Notes: generated from the letters alone by a model not told the origin. 57,162 nt of DNA from Hohaiivirga sp031546825 (GCA_031546825.1 JAVBJU010000026.1:1-57162), one strand, 5' to 3'. Numbered from the stretch's first letter, positions 8,612 to 18,133 are shown. Made by a program: numbers and translations.

Positions 8612-9487
8612 ATGACCAAAATCGCTTTCATCGGCCTCGGCAATATGGGCGGCCCGATGGCTGCCAACCTCGTCAGGGGCGGCTTTGAAACACTGGGCTT
8701 CGACCTCGTGCCGGAGGCGTGCACGGCTGCCGCACAAGATGGCGTTACCATCGCCGCCAGCGCACGCAATGCGGTTGAAGACGCCGATGTGGTGATTTCC
8801 ATGCTGCCTGCGGGCAAGCATGTGGTGGCGCTATGGAGCGAGGTCATCGACGCCACCCGGCCCGATGCCCTGCTGATTGATTGCTCGACCATCGATATCG
8901 ACAGCGCCCGCAAGGTCCATGCCCTCGCCGAAAGCAGAGGCCGCCTCGCGCTCGACGCGCCGGTTTCCGGCGGCACGGTCGGTGCAAAGGCCGCGACACT
9001 CACCTTCATGGTCGGCGGCTCCGGTGCGGCCTTCACCAAAGGCGAACAGATTTTGCAGAAGATGGGGCGGCGCGTCATCCACTGTGGCGACGCGGGCACG
9101 GGACAAGCCGCGAAAATCTGCAACAACATGATTCTCGGCATCTCGATGCTCGGCGTGGCCGAAGCCTTCGTGCTCGGTGAAGCGCTCGGCCTGTCGCCGC
9201 AAGCCCTCTTCGATGTCGCCTCGACCTCATCCGGCTCCTGCTGGGCATTGACTGTCAATTGCCCAGTGCCGGGGCCGGTGCCAACATCTCCCGCCAACAA
9301 CGCCTATCGGCCCGGATTCATGACCGAGTTGATGCTCAAGGACATGCGCCTATCGCAGGAAGCCGCCCTCTCGGCGGGCGTCACAACGCCGCTTGGCGCT
9401 GAAGCAACACAGCTTTACGGCGTCAACGCCAATCTCGGCCGAGGCAAGGATGATTTTTCATGCATTATCAATATGTTGAAAAAATAG
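8612..9487 (+). CDS. mmsB: 3-hydroxyisobutyrate dehydrogenase
   Basis: 291 residues, standard for the beta-hydroxyacid dehydrogenase family. The N-terminal Rossmann motif is IAFIGLGNMGGPMA, the substrate loop is APVSGGTVGAKAATL, and the catalytic lysine lies in GQAAKICNNM near residue 168. It oxidises 3-hydroxyisobutyrate to methylmalonate semialdehyde with NAD in valine breakdown. It is an operon partner of the preceding dehydrogenase. The enoyl-CoA hydratase, the hydrolase and mmsA of the pathway are not in this window. Confidence 0.93.
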   Translation: MTKIAFIGLGNMGGPMAANLVRGGFETLGFDLVPEACTAAAQDGVTIAASARNAVEDADVVISMLPAGKHVVALWSEVIDATRPDALLIDCSTIDIDSARKVHALAESRGRLALDAPVSGGTVGAKAATLTFMVGGSGAAFTKGEQILQKMGRRVIHCGDAGTGQAAKICNNMILGISMLGVAEAFVLGEALGLSPQALFDVASTSSGSCWALTVNCPVPGPVPTSPANNAYRPGFMTELMLKDMRLSQEAALSAGVTTPLGAEATQLYGVNANLGRGKDDFSCIINMLKK

Positions 9488-9616
9488 CCTTTTGAATGCG
9501 TAAATTTTACGGCCTGGCTAGCCCGAATAAGTTGGCTTCGACAAGCCGGGAGATCAGGGCCCATCAACGGGATGGCAGAGCGATCTTAGACAAAATTACT
9601 GCAAAAAATCAGTGAC

Positions 9617-9638
9617 GCGCCACATTTCTGTGTGGCGC
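9617..9638 (+). terminator. Hairpin downstream of mmsB
   Basis: Perfect 8-bp stem GCGCCACA/TGTGGCGC with a 6-nt loop, followed by TTGCTGTTT. It is placed about 130 nt after the mmsB stop and just before the acyltransferase pseudogene. Confidence 0.6.
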
Positions 9639-9666
9639 TTGCTGTTTAACGGAAATGTAAATAATT

Positions 9667-10249
9667 TTGAACTCATGCCATGCGGCCAAGGAGAACCATC
9701 CATATAACGAACATGCCTTCATAAAACGTTCGTACTGCGTCCAAAGCAGGATCGGTTATCTCGAATCCATGCACGGGCTGGCAGCGGTTCAGGTGATCTT
9801 GCTCCATTGTTTTACCGCCTTCATGCCGGGCCTCACCTCATCCAGCCCGGCGACAGGAACCGTTGCGGGCTACATCCATGCGTCGTCCTTGTTCTTTCTC
9901 TATGACGGGTATTCTGCCGTTTATATATTTTTTGTCCTGAGCGGCTATGTTCTCATCAAAGCATTTTCAGCAACTCCCTTTCCGCCCCATATGGCGCTCG
10001 CGCGCCGGGTCGTGCGGCTGGGCGGACCTGCATTGGCCGCGCGTTTTGTATCAGCTGCGTTTTTCTGGGGGGGGTGGTGGGTATAATACGCTTGCGGGGA
10101 AAATCGTTAACTCGCAGTGGTATTCGGCGCTTTGGCACCCGGTCACAGGTATTGTTTCGATCCTGCGAGACGGAATATTAAACGGCATTTTTCTCGGCTA
10201 CAACGGCGCGTCGCCGGTAGGCGGGCTTTTCGCGCCGCATCGGTGTTGA
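9667..10249 (+). pseudogene. Acyltransferase_3 (OafA-type) membrane protein, frameshifted and truncated
   Basis: The frame from about 9740 encodes the family start RIGYLESMHGLAAVQVILLH, whose His is the usual catalytic residue, followed by FVLSGYVLIKAF. The frame breaks at a run of eight G (10067-10074). With seven G the reading would continue through YNTLAGKIVNSQWYSALWHP to a TGA at 10247-10249. Even then it is about half of the usual 350 residues, so the C-terminal half is missing. Members O-acetylate or acylate surface polysaccharides. The next gene is an O-antigen-ligase-like protein. The start codon is unclear. Confidence 0.7.
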
Positions 10250-10464
10250 GACGCCGATCAAAAAGGATGTAAACTGCGTTGCAGCGCGCAATTAACCACC
10301 TGAAGGGGCTCCCGGCGTTGATTCCTGGCCCGCCCACCTTGAAATTCTTGCGCATAGAACCTGTTTTACCTTGAGTGTTGCACGAAACCGACAGCGCCGG
10401 CACGCGGGCTCGGCTAGAGTGCGAGCGCGTTTGCAATTTGAAGGAAAGGTGATGACGTCCGGCA

Positions 10465-11670
10465 ATGGAGCGTTTTAATCCGATCATTGGAGATCCCTTG
10501 GCCGAATCGGCCACGTTGCTGCGACGTCTCGCCTTCGTATTGCTGTTTCTGGTAATGCCAGTCGCGGCGGTGCTGGGGCGGCGCGCCCTCGTCATCATTG
10601 TGCCGGTGGCCGTTGCCCTTTTGGTGATTTCGGCGCTCCTCGACGGTAATCGCCTGCCGCTAACCCAAAGCCTCAAACGTTTCTTTTTCTCTCCTGCCAC
10701 ACTGGTCGGTCTGCTGCTCTTTGCCTGGAGCGCGCTCTCCCTGCTGTGGTCGCCCTTTCCCGCCGGAGGTATGGAGCGGCTCAGCGATACCGCATTGACG
10801 ATCGCCATGATTTTTTGTGGCTACCTTGCTCTGCCGGAACGGATGCGCTCGCCCAATCTTTACCTTCTGCCGCTCGGCGTCGGCATAGCCGCATTCCTGG
10901 CGCTCGCTGCCGAGTTTTTTCTACTTCCGGGCAGGCAATCCGCTGAGTTCTCTGATGTGTTTCAACGCGGGTTGCAGGTGGTGGTGCTGCTGTTCTGGCC
11001 CTCTTTCGCCTGGCTCAGATCGCGCCACCGCGATATTCTGGCAGTGAGCTTGGTCATTGTGCTGGTGGCAGCGCTGGTTTGCGCACCAGAGCGCGACTCG
11101 GTCGTCGCCTTCGCAATTGGTGCGGCTGGCTATGTCAGTGTCATGGTGTTCAAAGCCCGGGCAGTGCAATGGATTGCGAGAATTGCCGCCGGATTGATCG
11201 CCTTCGCGCCATTGCTGCCTTTTGTCCTGTACCCGATTGCGGCCGCCACCGGCTCAGTGCCCTTCATTTCCTGGCTCAGGATCGGTCGGAGGGTGCTGCT
11301 GTCGGAGCCAATGCAGGTTATCTCCGGGCAGGGGTTTGAATCCGCTTCTCTGCCGCAGGCGGCGCACGTGCTGGGCTCCTTGGCGCCAACCTCGATCCTG
11401 TTCAAACTCTGGTATGAACTCGGCATTGTCGGCGCATGGAGCGCCGCAGCGCTTATTTTGCTGACCATTGGCCGCGTTGGCGCACGCCATGTGCCGCTGG
11501 CCCCCGGCATCACCGCAGGGTTTCTTTCGGCCTATGTCTTTTCCTGCATCCATTACGGTGCAACCCAGGCCTGGTGGACCACCGCCCTGACATGCACGGT
11601 TCTGGTGTTCATTGCCCTCACGCGCGGGCAGTACCGCACCATACGGCCACGGATTTTTGTGGTGCGGTGA
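10465..11670 (+). CDS. O-antigen ligase/polymerase-like integral membrane protein
   Basis: 401 residues with about ten hydrophobic segments and the Wzy/WaaL-type layout: a periplasmic stretch ACAPERDSVVAFAIG, then a late loop and helix FKLWYELGIVGA that matches the end of the family motif. The HPHN-like residues that usually precede this helix are replaced by LAPTS, so catalytic function is uncertain. The strong AAGGAAAGG (10441-10449) is 15 nt upstream of this ATG and better placed for an out-of-frame ATG at 10452. The gene probably belongs with the acyltransferase remnant upstream in surface polysaccharide assembly. Confidence 0.7.
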   Translation: MERFNPIIGDPLAESATLLRRLAFVLLFLVMPVAAVLGRRALVIIVPVAVALLVISALLDGNRLPLTQSLKRFFFSPATLVGLLLFAWSALSLLWSPFPAGGMERLSDTALTIAMIFCGYLALPERMRSPNLYLLPLGVGIAAFLALAAEFFLLPGRQSAEFSDVFQRGLQVVVLLFWPSFAWLRSRHRDILAVSLVIVLVAALVCAPERDSVVAFAIGAAGYVSVMVFKARAVQWIARIAAGLIAFAPLLPFVLYPIAAATGSVPFISWLRIGRRVLLSEPMQVISGQGFESASLPQAAHVLGSLAPTSILFKLWYELGIVGAWSAAALILLTIGRVGARHVPLAPGITAGFLSAYVFSCIHYGATQAWWTTALTCTVLVFIALTRGQYRTIRPRIFVVR

Positions 11671-11790
11671 TCTCAGGCGAAGGGTCAACCCCAACCTTCT
11701 TGAAAAGCAGAATGATCATGGTAGCATAGCTTGCTGCGCGCCGTGCATGAATGGCGCCAATTCCAAGGCTAACCTGAAGGAACAGCCGCC

Positions 11791-12489
11791 ATGTTTCTCG
11801 CCATTCCCGCCCCCACTATTCCAACTTTGGCTGTTGCAGGTTCCACCGATCTCTTTCCGGTCCATCGCATTTATTGCGTCGGGCGCAATTACGCCGCCCA
11901 TGCCCGCGAGATGGGGAGCAACCCCGAGAAGGAAGCACCATTCTTCTTCATGAAGCCGGCCGATGCCGCGGTGCAGGCGTCGGAAGTCGAAACCGTTGCG
12001 TTGCCTTACCCACCCATGACCGAAGATTACCATTACGAGGTGGAACTGGTGGCGGCACTGTCGCTCGGCGGGCGCGACATTGCGGTTGCGGATGCGCTCA
12101 ATCATGTTTTCGGCTATGCGGTTGGGCTCGACATGACGCGGCGTGACCGCCAGGCCGATGCCAAGACGAAAAGCCACCCCTGGGAACTGGGGAAAGCCGC
12201 CGACCATTCCGCGCCCATCGGGCCGATCCATCTCGCCACTGATATCGGGCATCCGACCAAGGGCGCGGTTTCGCTCGCAGTTGACGGTGTCGCCAAGCAG
12301 CAGGGTGATCTCTCCGACATGATCTGGTCGGTGGCCGAGCAGATTTCGTATCTGTCGCGCTACTTCGAGCTTAAACCCGGCGACCTCATTTTTTCCGGTA
12401 CCCCCAAGGGTGTGGGCGCGGTCTCGCGCGGACAAACCATTTTCGCCGAGATTGAACCGCTCGGCGGCATCCGTCTGGCGGTTGTATAA
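11791..12489 (+). CDS. Fumarylacetoacetate hydrolase family protein (fumarylpyruvate hydrolase-like)
   Basis: 232 residues, the short single-domain FAH form. It has IYCVGRNYAAHAREMG near 28-43, the metal-binding HYEVELV (about 79-85) and the closing GDLIFSGTPKGVGAV. Relatives cleave or decarboxylate acylpyruvates (FAHD1, fumarylpyruvate or maleylpyruvate hydrolases) in aromatic degradation. GAAGGA lies before the ATG. It sits about 100 nt upstream of an amino acid/opine ABC operon on the same strand, which may or may not supply its substrate. Confidence 0.85.
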   Translation: MFLAIPAPTIPTLAVAGSTDLFPVHRIYCVGRNYAAHAREMGSNPEKEAPFFFMKPADAAVQASEVETVALPYPPMTEDYHYEVELVAALSLGGRDIAVADALNHVFGYAVGLDMTRRDRQADAKTKSHPWELGKAADHSAPIGPIHLATDIGHPTKGAVSLAVDGVAKQQGDLSDMIWSVAEQISYLSRYFELKPGDLIFSGTPKGVGAVSRGQTIFAEIEPLGGIRLAVV

Positions 12490-12591
12490 ACAAGCAACGA
12501 AGTGACAAACACCATACGCGACAGTACTCTCTCGCCACATCCGGCTCTTCTGCCCTTTCTGCAATCCTTTCTCCCACGGAGACACATCCTT

Positions 12592-13437
12592 ATGCGCCTC
12601 ATCGCAACACTCGGCATGGCCCTGGCCGGAATCGCAGTCGCTTTCTCCACCGCGACTGCCCAGCCCGCTACCGTCAAGATCGCCCTCGAAGGGGCTTACC
12701 CGCCCTGGAACTCAACGCTCCCCGACGGTAAAATGACCGGGTTTGAGATCGAACTCACCAAGTACCTGTGCGACCACGCCAAGATCAAATGCGAGTTGAT
12801 GGCCCAGGAATGGGACGGCATGATCCCTGGCCTCAATGTCGGCAAGTTTGATGCCATCATGGATGGCATGAGCATCACCGAAGATCGGTTGAAGGAAGTG
12901 GCGTTCTCCATTCCCTATGCCAAAGAGCCCAACGGCTTCATCGTCGAAAAGGGCGGCGCGCTCGACAAGATGCCCGGCTCTGGCCAGATCATCAGCCTCG
13001 ACAAGAACGAACCCGAAGCCATCAAGGCACTGGCCGCGATCACCCCGCTGCTCAAGGGCAAGACCCTTGGCGTGCAGATTGCAACAACTCATGCCCGCTT
13101 CATTGAGAAGTATCTCAAGGGCGTGGTGACAGTGAAGGAATACAAGACTACGCCCGAGCATGACATTGATCTCGCGGCGGGCCGCATCGACCTCGTCCTC
13201 GCCGACCGCTCAATTTACACCGCCTCGCTCGATACGCCGGAACTGAAGAATTACAACCAGTCCGGGCCAATGTTCATTGGCGGCATCATCGGCAATGGCG
13301 TCGGCATCGCCTTCCGCAAGAGCGACACCGCCCTCAAGCAGAAATTCGACGCGGCAATCAAGGCCGCCATCACTGACGGCACCATCAAGACCCTGTCGGA
13401 AAAATGGTTCAAGGCCGACAACACTCCGCGCGACTAA
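12592..13437 (+). CDS. ABC transporter periplasmic binding protein 1, polar amino acid/opine type
   Basis: 281 residues from the ATG at 12592. The longer frame from 12502 adds 30 residues without signal character, and GGAG precedes 12592. A Sec signal peptide ends near TATAQPATVK. It belongs to the SBP_bac_3 family, with GAYPPWN, GFEIELTKYLC and DGMIPGLNVGKFDAIMDGMS, close to octopine/nopaline and lysine-arginine-ornithine binding proteins. It is the first of two tandem paralogues in the operon. The ligand is probably a basic amino acid, an opine or a derivative, inferred only from family. Confidence 0.9.
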   Translation: MRLIATLGMALAGIAVAFSTATAQPATVKIALEGAYPPWNSTLPDGKMTGFEIELTKYLCDHAKIKCELMAQEWDGMIPGLNVGKFDAIMDGMSITEDRLKEVAFSIPYAKEPNGFIVEKGGALDKMPGSGQIISLDKNEPEAIKALAAITPLLKGKTLGVQIATTHARFIEKYLKGVVTVKEYKTTPEHDIDLAAGRIDLVLADRSIYTASLDTPELKNYNQSGPMFIGGIIGNGVGIAFRKSDTALKQKFDAAIKAAITDGTIKTLSEKWFKADNTPRD

Positions 13438-13449
13438 AATCCTCAAGGC

Positions 13450-13470
13450 GGGGGCCGGCCATCGGCCCCC
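13450..13470 (+). terminator. GC hairpin between the two binding-protein genes
   Basis: GGGGGCCG-GCCAT-CGGCCCCC, an 8-bp GC stem without a clear T-tract. It may stabilise the upstream mRNA or act as a partial terminator that raises the level of binding protein relative to the transporter. Confidence 0.6.
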
Positions 13471-13532
13471 GTTCGTCTTCCCAAGAGATCACGGGCGCAG
13501 CCATTGAGCGCCAAGAGCCAAAGGGGCCCATT

Positions 13533-14381
13533 ATGAAGTTTTTCAAATCCCTTGCCATTGCCGCTGTCGGCGCAGCCGTACTGGTCTCGGGCGCCTCCGC
13601 CCAGACCGCCCGCACCGTGAAAATTGCCACCGAGGGCGCATACCCGCCCTGGAATATCCTTCAGCCCGATGGCAAGCTGGCCGGGTTTGAAATCGACCTC
13701 GCCAACACCCTCTGCGAGCGGGCCAAGCTCAAATGCCAGATCATTGCCCAGGATTGGGACGGGCTGATCCCCGGGCTGGAAGTTGGCAAATATGATGCCA
13801 TCATGGCAGGCATGAGCATCACCGAAGAGCGCCTGAAAGCAATTGCATTCTCAGCACCCTACGCCCAGGAGCCCAACGGCTTCATCGCCGAGAAGACAGG
13901 GCCACTTGCCAATCTTCCCGGCACTGGCAAGGTCATTAATCTCGACAAGGATGAGGCCGAAAACGTCAAGGCGTTCGATGCGCTCAAGCCCCTGCTCAAG
14001 GGCAAGGCGCTCGGTGTACAGATATCCACCACACACGCCCTGTTGTCCGAGAAATATCTCAAGAATGCCGTAGAGGTGAAACAATACAAGAGCACGCCAG
14101 AGCACGACCTGGATCTTGCCGCAGGCCGCATTGATCTCGTGCTGGCCGATCGCTCAACCCTCACCGCATCACTGGCCACCTCCGACCTCAAGAACTACGG
14201 TATGACCGGGCCGATGTTCGTTGGTGGTATTGTCGGCAAGGGCGTCGGCATCGGGATGCGTAAAAACGAGACCGATCTCAAAAAGACATTTGACGACGCT
14301 ATCAAGGCAGCAATTGCCGACGGCACCGTCAAGGCCCTGTCAGAGAAATGGTTCAAGGCGGACAACACGCCCCGCAACTGA
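13533..14381 (+). CDS. ABC transporter periplasmic binding protein 2, paralogue of the preceding gene
   Basis: 282 residues from the ATG at 13533, with AAGGGG upstream and a signal peptide ending GASAQTARTV. It is alignable along its full length with the previous protein, with the same GAYPPWN, GFEID, YDAIMAGMSITEERL, LKNY and EKWFKADNTPR blocks, so it is a tandem duplication. The N-terminal and hinge regions differ enough to allow a different ligand. It feeds the same two permeases and ATPase downstream. Confidence 0.9.
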   Translation: MKFFKSLAIAAVGAAVLVSGASAQTARTVKIATEGAYPPWNILQPDGKLAGFEIDLANTLCERAKLKCQIIAQDWDGLIPGLEVGKYDAIMAGMSITEERLKAIAFSAPYAQEPNGFIAEKTGPLANLPGTGKVINLDKDEAENVKAFDALKPLLKGKALGVQISTTHALLSEKYLKNAVEVKQYKSTPEHDLDLAAGRIDLVLADRSTLTASLATSDLKNYGMTGPMFVGGIVGKGVGIGMRKNETDLKKTFDDAIKAAIADGTVKALSEKWFKADNTPRN

Positions 14382-14390
14382 GCCCCTATG

Positions 14391-14413
14391 CCCCGGCGCA
14401 CCACTTGCCGGGG
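14391..14413 (+). terminator. Hairpin between binding protein 2 and permease 1
   Basis: CCCCGGC pairs with GCCGGGG over a 9-nt loop and is followed by CTTTATT. It is a weak intrinsic terminator, as often seen after binding-protein genes in ABC operons. Confidence 0.6.
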
Positions 14414-14521
14414 CTTTATTCCGCTGACCCAGTATTTTTTGGCAAGCCGGGTTCCGCTTTTCCACGCCATCGTTTAGAGCAATGCGCGCCATCCGACGCA
14501 ACGAGTGGACCCATCCAACAT

Positions 14522-15247
14522 ATGGACATATTCAGATATCTTGAACTGGTAGGCTTCGGGCCGAATGGGTGGGGAGCCATGCTGCTGGGCGGGGCTGTCA
14601 TGACCATTCTGGCTGCCGCCGGCGGTTTCTGTTTCGGGGGGATAATCGGCTCGCTGGTGGCGGGAGCCAAGATTTCCAACCGTAAGTTGCCCGCTGTGCT
14701 CGCCGGAACCTACACCACCATTCTGCGCGGCGTTCCCGACCTCATCATTATTTATGTGGTTTATTTCGGCGGCTCGACGCTTGCGACCGCCATTGGCCAG
14801 TTTTTTGGGGCTGAAGGGTTCATCGGCGCACCGCCATTTTTGGCCAGCGTGATCGCCCTTGGCGTCGTCTCCGGGGCCTATCAGGCGGAGGTTATCCGCG
14901 GGGCCTATCAGGCGCTGTCCAAAGGAGAAATCGAGGCAGCGCGTTCGGTCGGCATGCATCGTTGGCTGACGTTACGACGCATTATCCTGCCGCAAGTGCT
15001 GCGCCATGCCATTCCCGGCCTTGGCAATGTCTGGCAGTTGCTGCTCAAGCAATCCGCGCTGATTTCCGTCACCGGCGTGACCGAGTTGCTGTTCGTGGCC
15101 AAGGCCGCTGGAAATTCCACCACGCCGAAAATGCCGTTCACGTTTTATCTGACCGCTGCCATCCTCTATCTCATTATCACCGTCATCACCGGCCAGCTTT
15201 TCAACTGGCTCGAACGGCGCGCGCTGCGCGGGGTGAGGCAGGCATGA
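14522..15247 (+). CDS. ABC transporter permease 1, polar amino acid/opine type (HisQ/OccQ-like)
   Basis: 241 residues from the ATG at 14522. The frame extends further upstream, but that part overlaps the terminator and has no membrane character. It has five predicted membrane segments and the EAA loop SKGEIEAARSVGMHRWLTLR, which contacts the ATPase. It is paired with the next gene, whose start overlaps its stop (ATGA). Confidence 0.92.
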   Translation: MDIFRYLELVGFGPNGWGAMLLGGAVMTILAAAGGFCFGGIIGSLVAGAKISNRKLPAVLAGTYTTILRGVPDLIIIYVVYFGGSTLATAIGQFFGAEGFIGAPPFLASVIALGVVSGAYQAEVIRGAYQALSKGEIEAARSVGMHRWLTLRRIILPQVLRHAIPGLGNVWQLLLKQSALISVTGVTELLFVAKAAGNSTTPKMPFTFYLTAAILYLIITVITGQLFNWLERRALRGVRQA

Positions 15248-15975
15248 TGGAAAATCTCGCCCTCTCCCTTCCCGAAAACCTGGCTTTTTATGTCAGGATA
15301 TTCGACCGGTTGATTGCCGGTATTCCCATGACATTGCAGCTTGCGGCTTATTCGGTGTCGCTCGGCTTTCTGTTCGCGCTGGCGCTTGCCATGATGGCGC
15401 GCTCGCGGTTCATGCCAATTGCCGCCTTTGCCCGCAGCTACATTTTCTTTTTCCGCGGCACACCGATGCTGATTCAGCTCTTCCTGATCTATTCGGGCAC
15501 TGCGCAATTCAGGGAATTTCTGCAATCGGCCAATCTGTGGTGGTTTTTCCGCGATGCGTGGTATTGCGCCCTGCTCGGACTGACCATGAACACGGCGGCC
15601 TATGGCGCGGAAATCATCCGAGGCGGGCTGCAATCGGTGCCTTACGGGCAAATCGAGGCGGCGCGCGCCGCCGGGATGTCGCGCTTTTTGCTCTACCGGC
15701 GCATCATTTTCCCGATTGCCTTGCGCCAAGCCCTGCCCGGCTATTCCAACGAGATCGTTCTGATGATCAAGGACACCTCGCTCGCGTCCCTGATCACGCT
15801 GGTGGAAATCACCCAGATCGCTTCGCGGCTCGGCAGCCAGTTTTACCGCCCGGTCGTGGTTTACACCTGCGCCGGGGTCCTTTATCTCATCATCAACATG
15901 ATCGTGATCTGGCTGATCGGCCAAGCCGAACGGCGGCTCACGCGCCATCTGCGCCCACCCGGCGCTGTAAATTGA
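15244..15975 (+). CDS. ABC transporter permease 2, polar amino acid/opine type (HisM/OccM-like)
   Basis: 243 residues, starting at the ATG that overlaps the previous stop by 4 bp. It has about five membrane segments. The EAA loop is YGQIEAARAAGMSRFLLYRR. It forms the inner-membrane channel together with permease 1. An in-frame second ATG follows at once, so the start could be one codon later. Confidence 0.92.
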   Translation: MMENLALSLPENLAFYVRIFDRLIAGIPMTLQLAAYSVSLGFLFALALAMMARSRFMPIAAFARSYIFFFRGTPMLIQLFLIYSGTAQFREFLQSANLWWFFRDAWYCALLGLTMNTAAYGAEIIRGGLQSVPYGQIEAARAAGMSRFLLYRRIIFPIALRQALPGYSNEIVLMIKDTSLASLITLVEITQIASRLGSQFYRPVVVYTCAGVLYLIINMIVIWLIGQAERRLTRHLRPPGAVN

Positions 15976-15993
15976 TTTCTCAAGGAGCCCTCA

Positions 15994-16773
15994 GTGTCCC
16001 CTTCTCCCGACAACACGGCACTCAAGGTCAGAGACCTGCACAAGAGCTTTTCCGGCGTCGAGGTGCTGAAAGGCGTGTCGCTGGACGCCCTTGAGGGCGA
16101 TGTGATCTCGATTCTCGGCTCATCCGGCTCCGGCAAATCCACCATGCTGCGTTGCATCAACCTGCTGGAGATCCCCGACGCGGGTGACATCTGGGTCGGC
16201 GGCGAACAGATCAAATTAAAGCGCGACAAGAACGGCCTGAGCCATCCGGTCGATTCCAAGCAGATCGACCGTATCCGCTCGCGCGCCGCGATGGTGTTCC
16301 AGAACTTCAACCTGTGGTCGCACATGACCATTCTGGAGAACATTATTGAAGCCCCGGTCCATGTGCTCAAGCGTCCGAAGGCAGAATGCATTGCCGAGGC
16401 AGAGGCGCTTCTGGCCAAGGTCGGCATAGCAGAGAAACGCAATTTCTACCCGTCGCATCTCTCCGGCGGCCAGCAGCAACGCGCGGCCATCGCGCGCGCG
16501 CTTGCCATGCACCCACAGGTGATGCTGTTTGATGAGCCAACCTCAGCGCTCGACCCGGAGCTCGTCGGAGAAGTGTTGCGCGTGATGCGCGGCCTCGCCG
16601 AAGAAGGCCGCACCATGCTGGTGGTCACCCACGAAATGGGCTTTGCCCGTGAGGTTTCCAACAAAGTGATCTTTCTCGACCAGGGCCGCGTCGAAGAGCA
16701 AGGCAACCCTACCGAAGTGTTCGGCAACCCGAAATCGGAACGGTTTAAACAGTTCATTTCGACGACGCGGTGA
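15994..16773 (+). CDS. ABC transporter ATPase, polar amino acid/opine type (HisP/OccP-like)
   Basis: 259 residues with a GTG start and AAGGAG seven bases before it. Walker A is GSSGSGKST, the signature is LSGGQQQR, and Walker B is VMLFDEPTSALDPE. The insert with DSKQIDRIRSRAAMVFQ is typical of the HisP/OccP subfamily. It is the last gene of the transporter operon and energises import from the periplasm. It converges with the MFS gene 30 nt away. Confidence 0.94.
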   Translation: MSPSPDNTALKVRDLHKSFSGVEVLKGVSLDALEGDVISILGSSGSGKSTMLRCINLLEIPDAGDIWVGGEQIKLKRDKNGLSHPVDSKQIDRIRSRAAMVFQNFNLWSHMTILENIIEAPVHVLKRPKAECIAEAEALLAKVGIAEKRNFYPSHLSGGQQQRAAIARALAMHPQVMLFDEPTSALDPELVGEVLRVMRGLAEEGRTMLVVTHEMGFAREVSNKVIFLDQGRVEEQGNPTEVFGNPKSERFKQFISTTR

Positions 16774-16803
16774 GGGCGGCGGCCCACCACCGAACTTCTA
16801 ACA

Positions 16804-18111
16804 TCACGCAAATACTGACTGGATACCGCGCGTCTCGGTGCCGATGACCGGCTTGCGCACCCACCACAAGAAAAGCGGTGCCGCGATCAAGGCAACGCTT
16901 ACTCCGATCGTTAACGACCCGGACATGTAAAACCAATCATCCCCGCCAAAGACCCCAAGCAAAACCGTTGAGACGAACCGGCCAAGTATTGCACCGAAAG
17001 CCTGAATGGCTACGAAGGTGGCACAGTAGCGCGACGGAATGATGGATATGGAGATCAGCAACAGGGACATGTGAACAAAACTGGTGAAGAAATCCGCTGC
17101 CCCGGCAAGGATCATGAACCCGACAAGATTCGGTGCGTAACGCGCCAGCGTCCACAGCAGCGCCGCCGCGACCAAACCAATGACAACTAACATGCGGCGC
17201 GCACCGAACGGGTCGGAGCGTTTAGCGACCCAATCGAAAAGACACGCACAGCCGACCCAGCCGAGAAACCCACAGACGCTAATGGCGCCCATAAACTCGG
17301 CGAGGTTCATCGAACCGACCTTAAACGGGGCTCCACTGAGAAGCCACATCGACACCCATGTCTGCTGAGCTTCGCTCAGCATGGAAATCGCGACACTGCC
17401 GGTGAAGATGCCCCAAGTCGAAGCATATCCCATCATCCGGAAAAATCCCTTGAATATGCTGGAGGGCGCTTGCTCGTAGGGCATGCCAACATCAAGGGAA
17501 AGCTCTTGCTCGTCATGAAGAGGAATGTCCCTCCGATCCCGCAGGAGGAAGAAAATCCCGATAAGGCAGAGGAGAATAACCGGCACAAAAACACCGAATG
17601 CGTATGTCCAATGGAGAAACACACTCACAAGACCTATGGGAATTGTCAGAAGCGACACCACCACACCGCCAATGCCCAGCAAAATGCAGAGCACGCGGCC
17701 ATGGACGCGAACGGAATACCACTCAGAAAGTGCTTTGAGCGTCAGCGGCATCAACAATGCGGCAGCTAAGCCTAAGCCGATTGCCAGTGCAACGTGTGAA
17801 AAGATGGGCTGATAAATGAAAGCGGTCCCAAAACAGAGCGCTAAAAAACAAAAAACAACCCCTGCAACACGGCGCATTCCAAAGCGGTCAATAAACATGC
17901 CAACCGGGATCTGCGTGAGGCCGGTCGTGGCGGAAGTGATGGTAAAAAGTATGCCGAAAGTACTCTTCGTCAGAGCAAGGTCGTCCATGATCTCACGCGC
18001 AACCAGTGTCCTAATCGCGGGCGCGCCTTTAAGCACAAAAACAATCGCAATAAGTATGAGCGCGATGCGAACCTGAATGGACCGCAACTGCACATCCCCC
18101 AATTTATTCAT
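16804..18111 (-). CDS. Major facilitator superfamily transporter
   Basis: About 435 residues and twelve membrane segments. It has the MFS loop motif GMFIDRFGMRRV after helix 2 and a long central loop with DRRDIPLHDEQ. The substrate is not recognisable. The ATG at 18111 has GGGGGAT before it. The open frame continues nine codons further to a GTG and then runs in frame into a decayed pncB 3-prime end, so any longer start would be an artefact of that remnant. It is isolated from other transport operons. Confidence 0.85.
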   Translation of the reverse strand: MNKLGDVQLRSIQVRIALILIAIVFVLKGAPAIRTLVAREIMDDLALTKSTFGILFTITSATTGLTQIPVGMFIDRFGMRRVAGVVFCFLALCFGTAFIYQPIFSHVALAIGLGLAAALLMPLTLKALSEWYSVRVHGRVLCILLGIGGVVVSLLTIPIGLVSVFLHWTYAFGVFVPVILLCLIGIFFLLRDRRDIPLHDEQELSLDVGMPYEQAPSSIFKGFFRMMGYASTWGIFTGSVAISMLSEAQQTWVSMWLLSGAPFKVGSMNLAEFMGAISVCGFLGWVGCACLFDWVAKRSDPFGARRMLVVIGLVAAALLWTLARYAPNLVGFMILAGAADFFTSFVHMSLLLISISIIPSRYCATFVAIQAFGAILGRFVSTVLLGVFGGDDWFYMSGSLTIGVSVALIAAPLFLWWVRKPVIGTETRGIQSVFA

Positions 18112-18133
18112 CAAATCCCCCAAAACGCCGTAC

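Noticed and set aside
8326..9300. 324-codon minus-strand ORF opposite the valine-degradation genes
   Set aside because: Antisense shadow. The plus strand encodes clear acyl-CoA dehydrogenase and MmsB.
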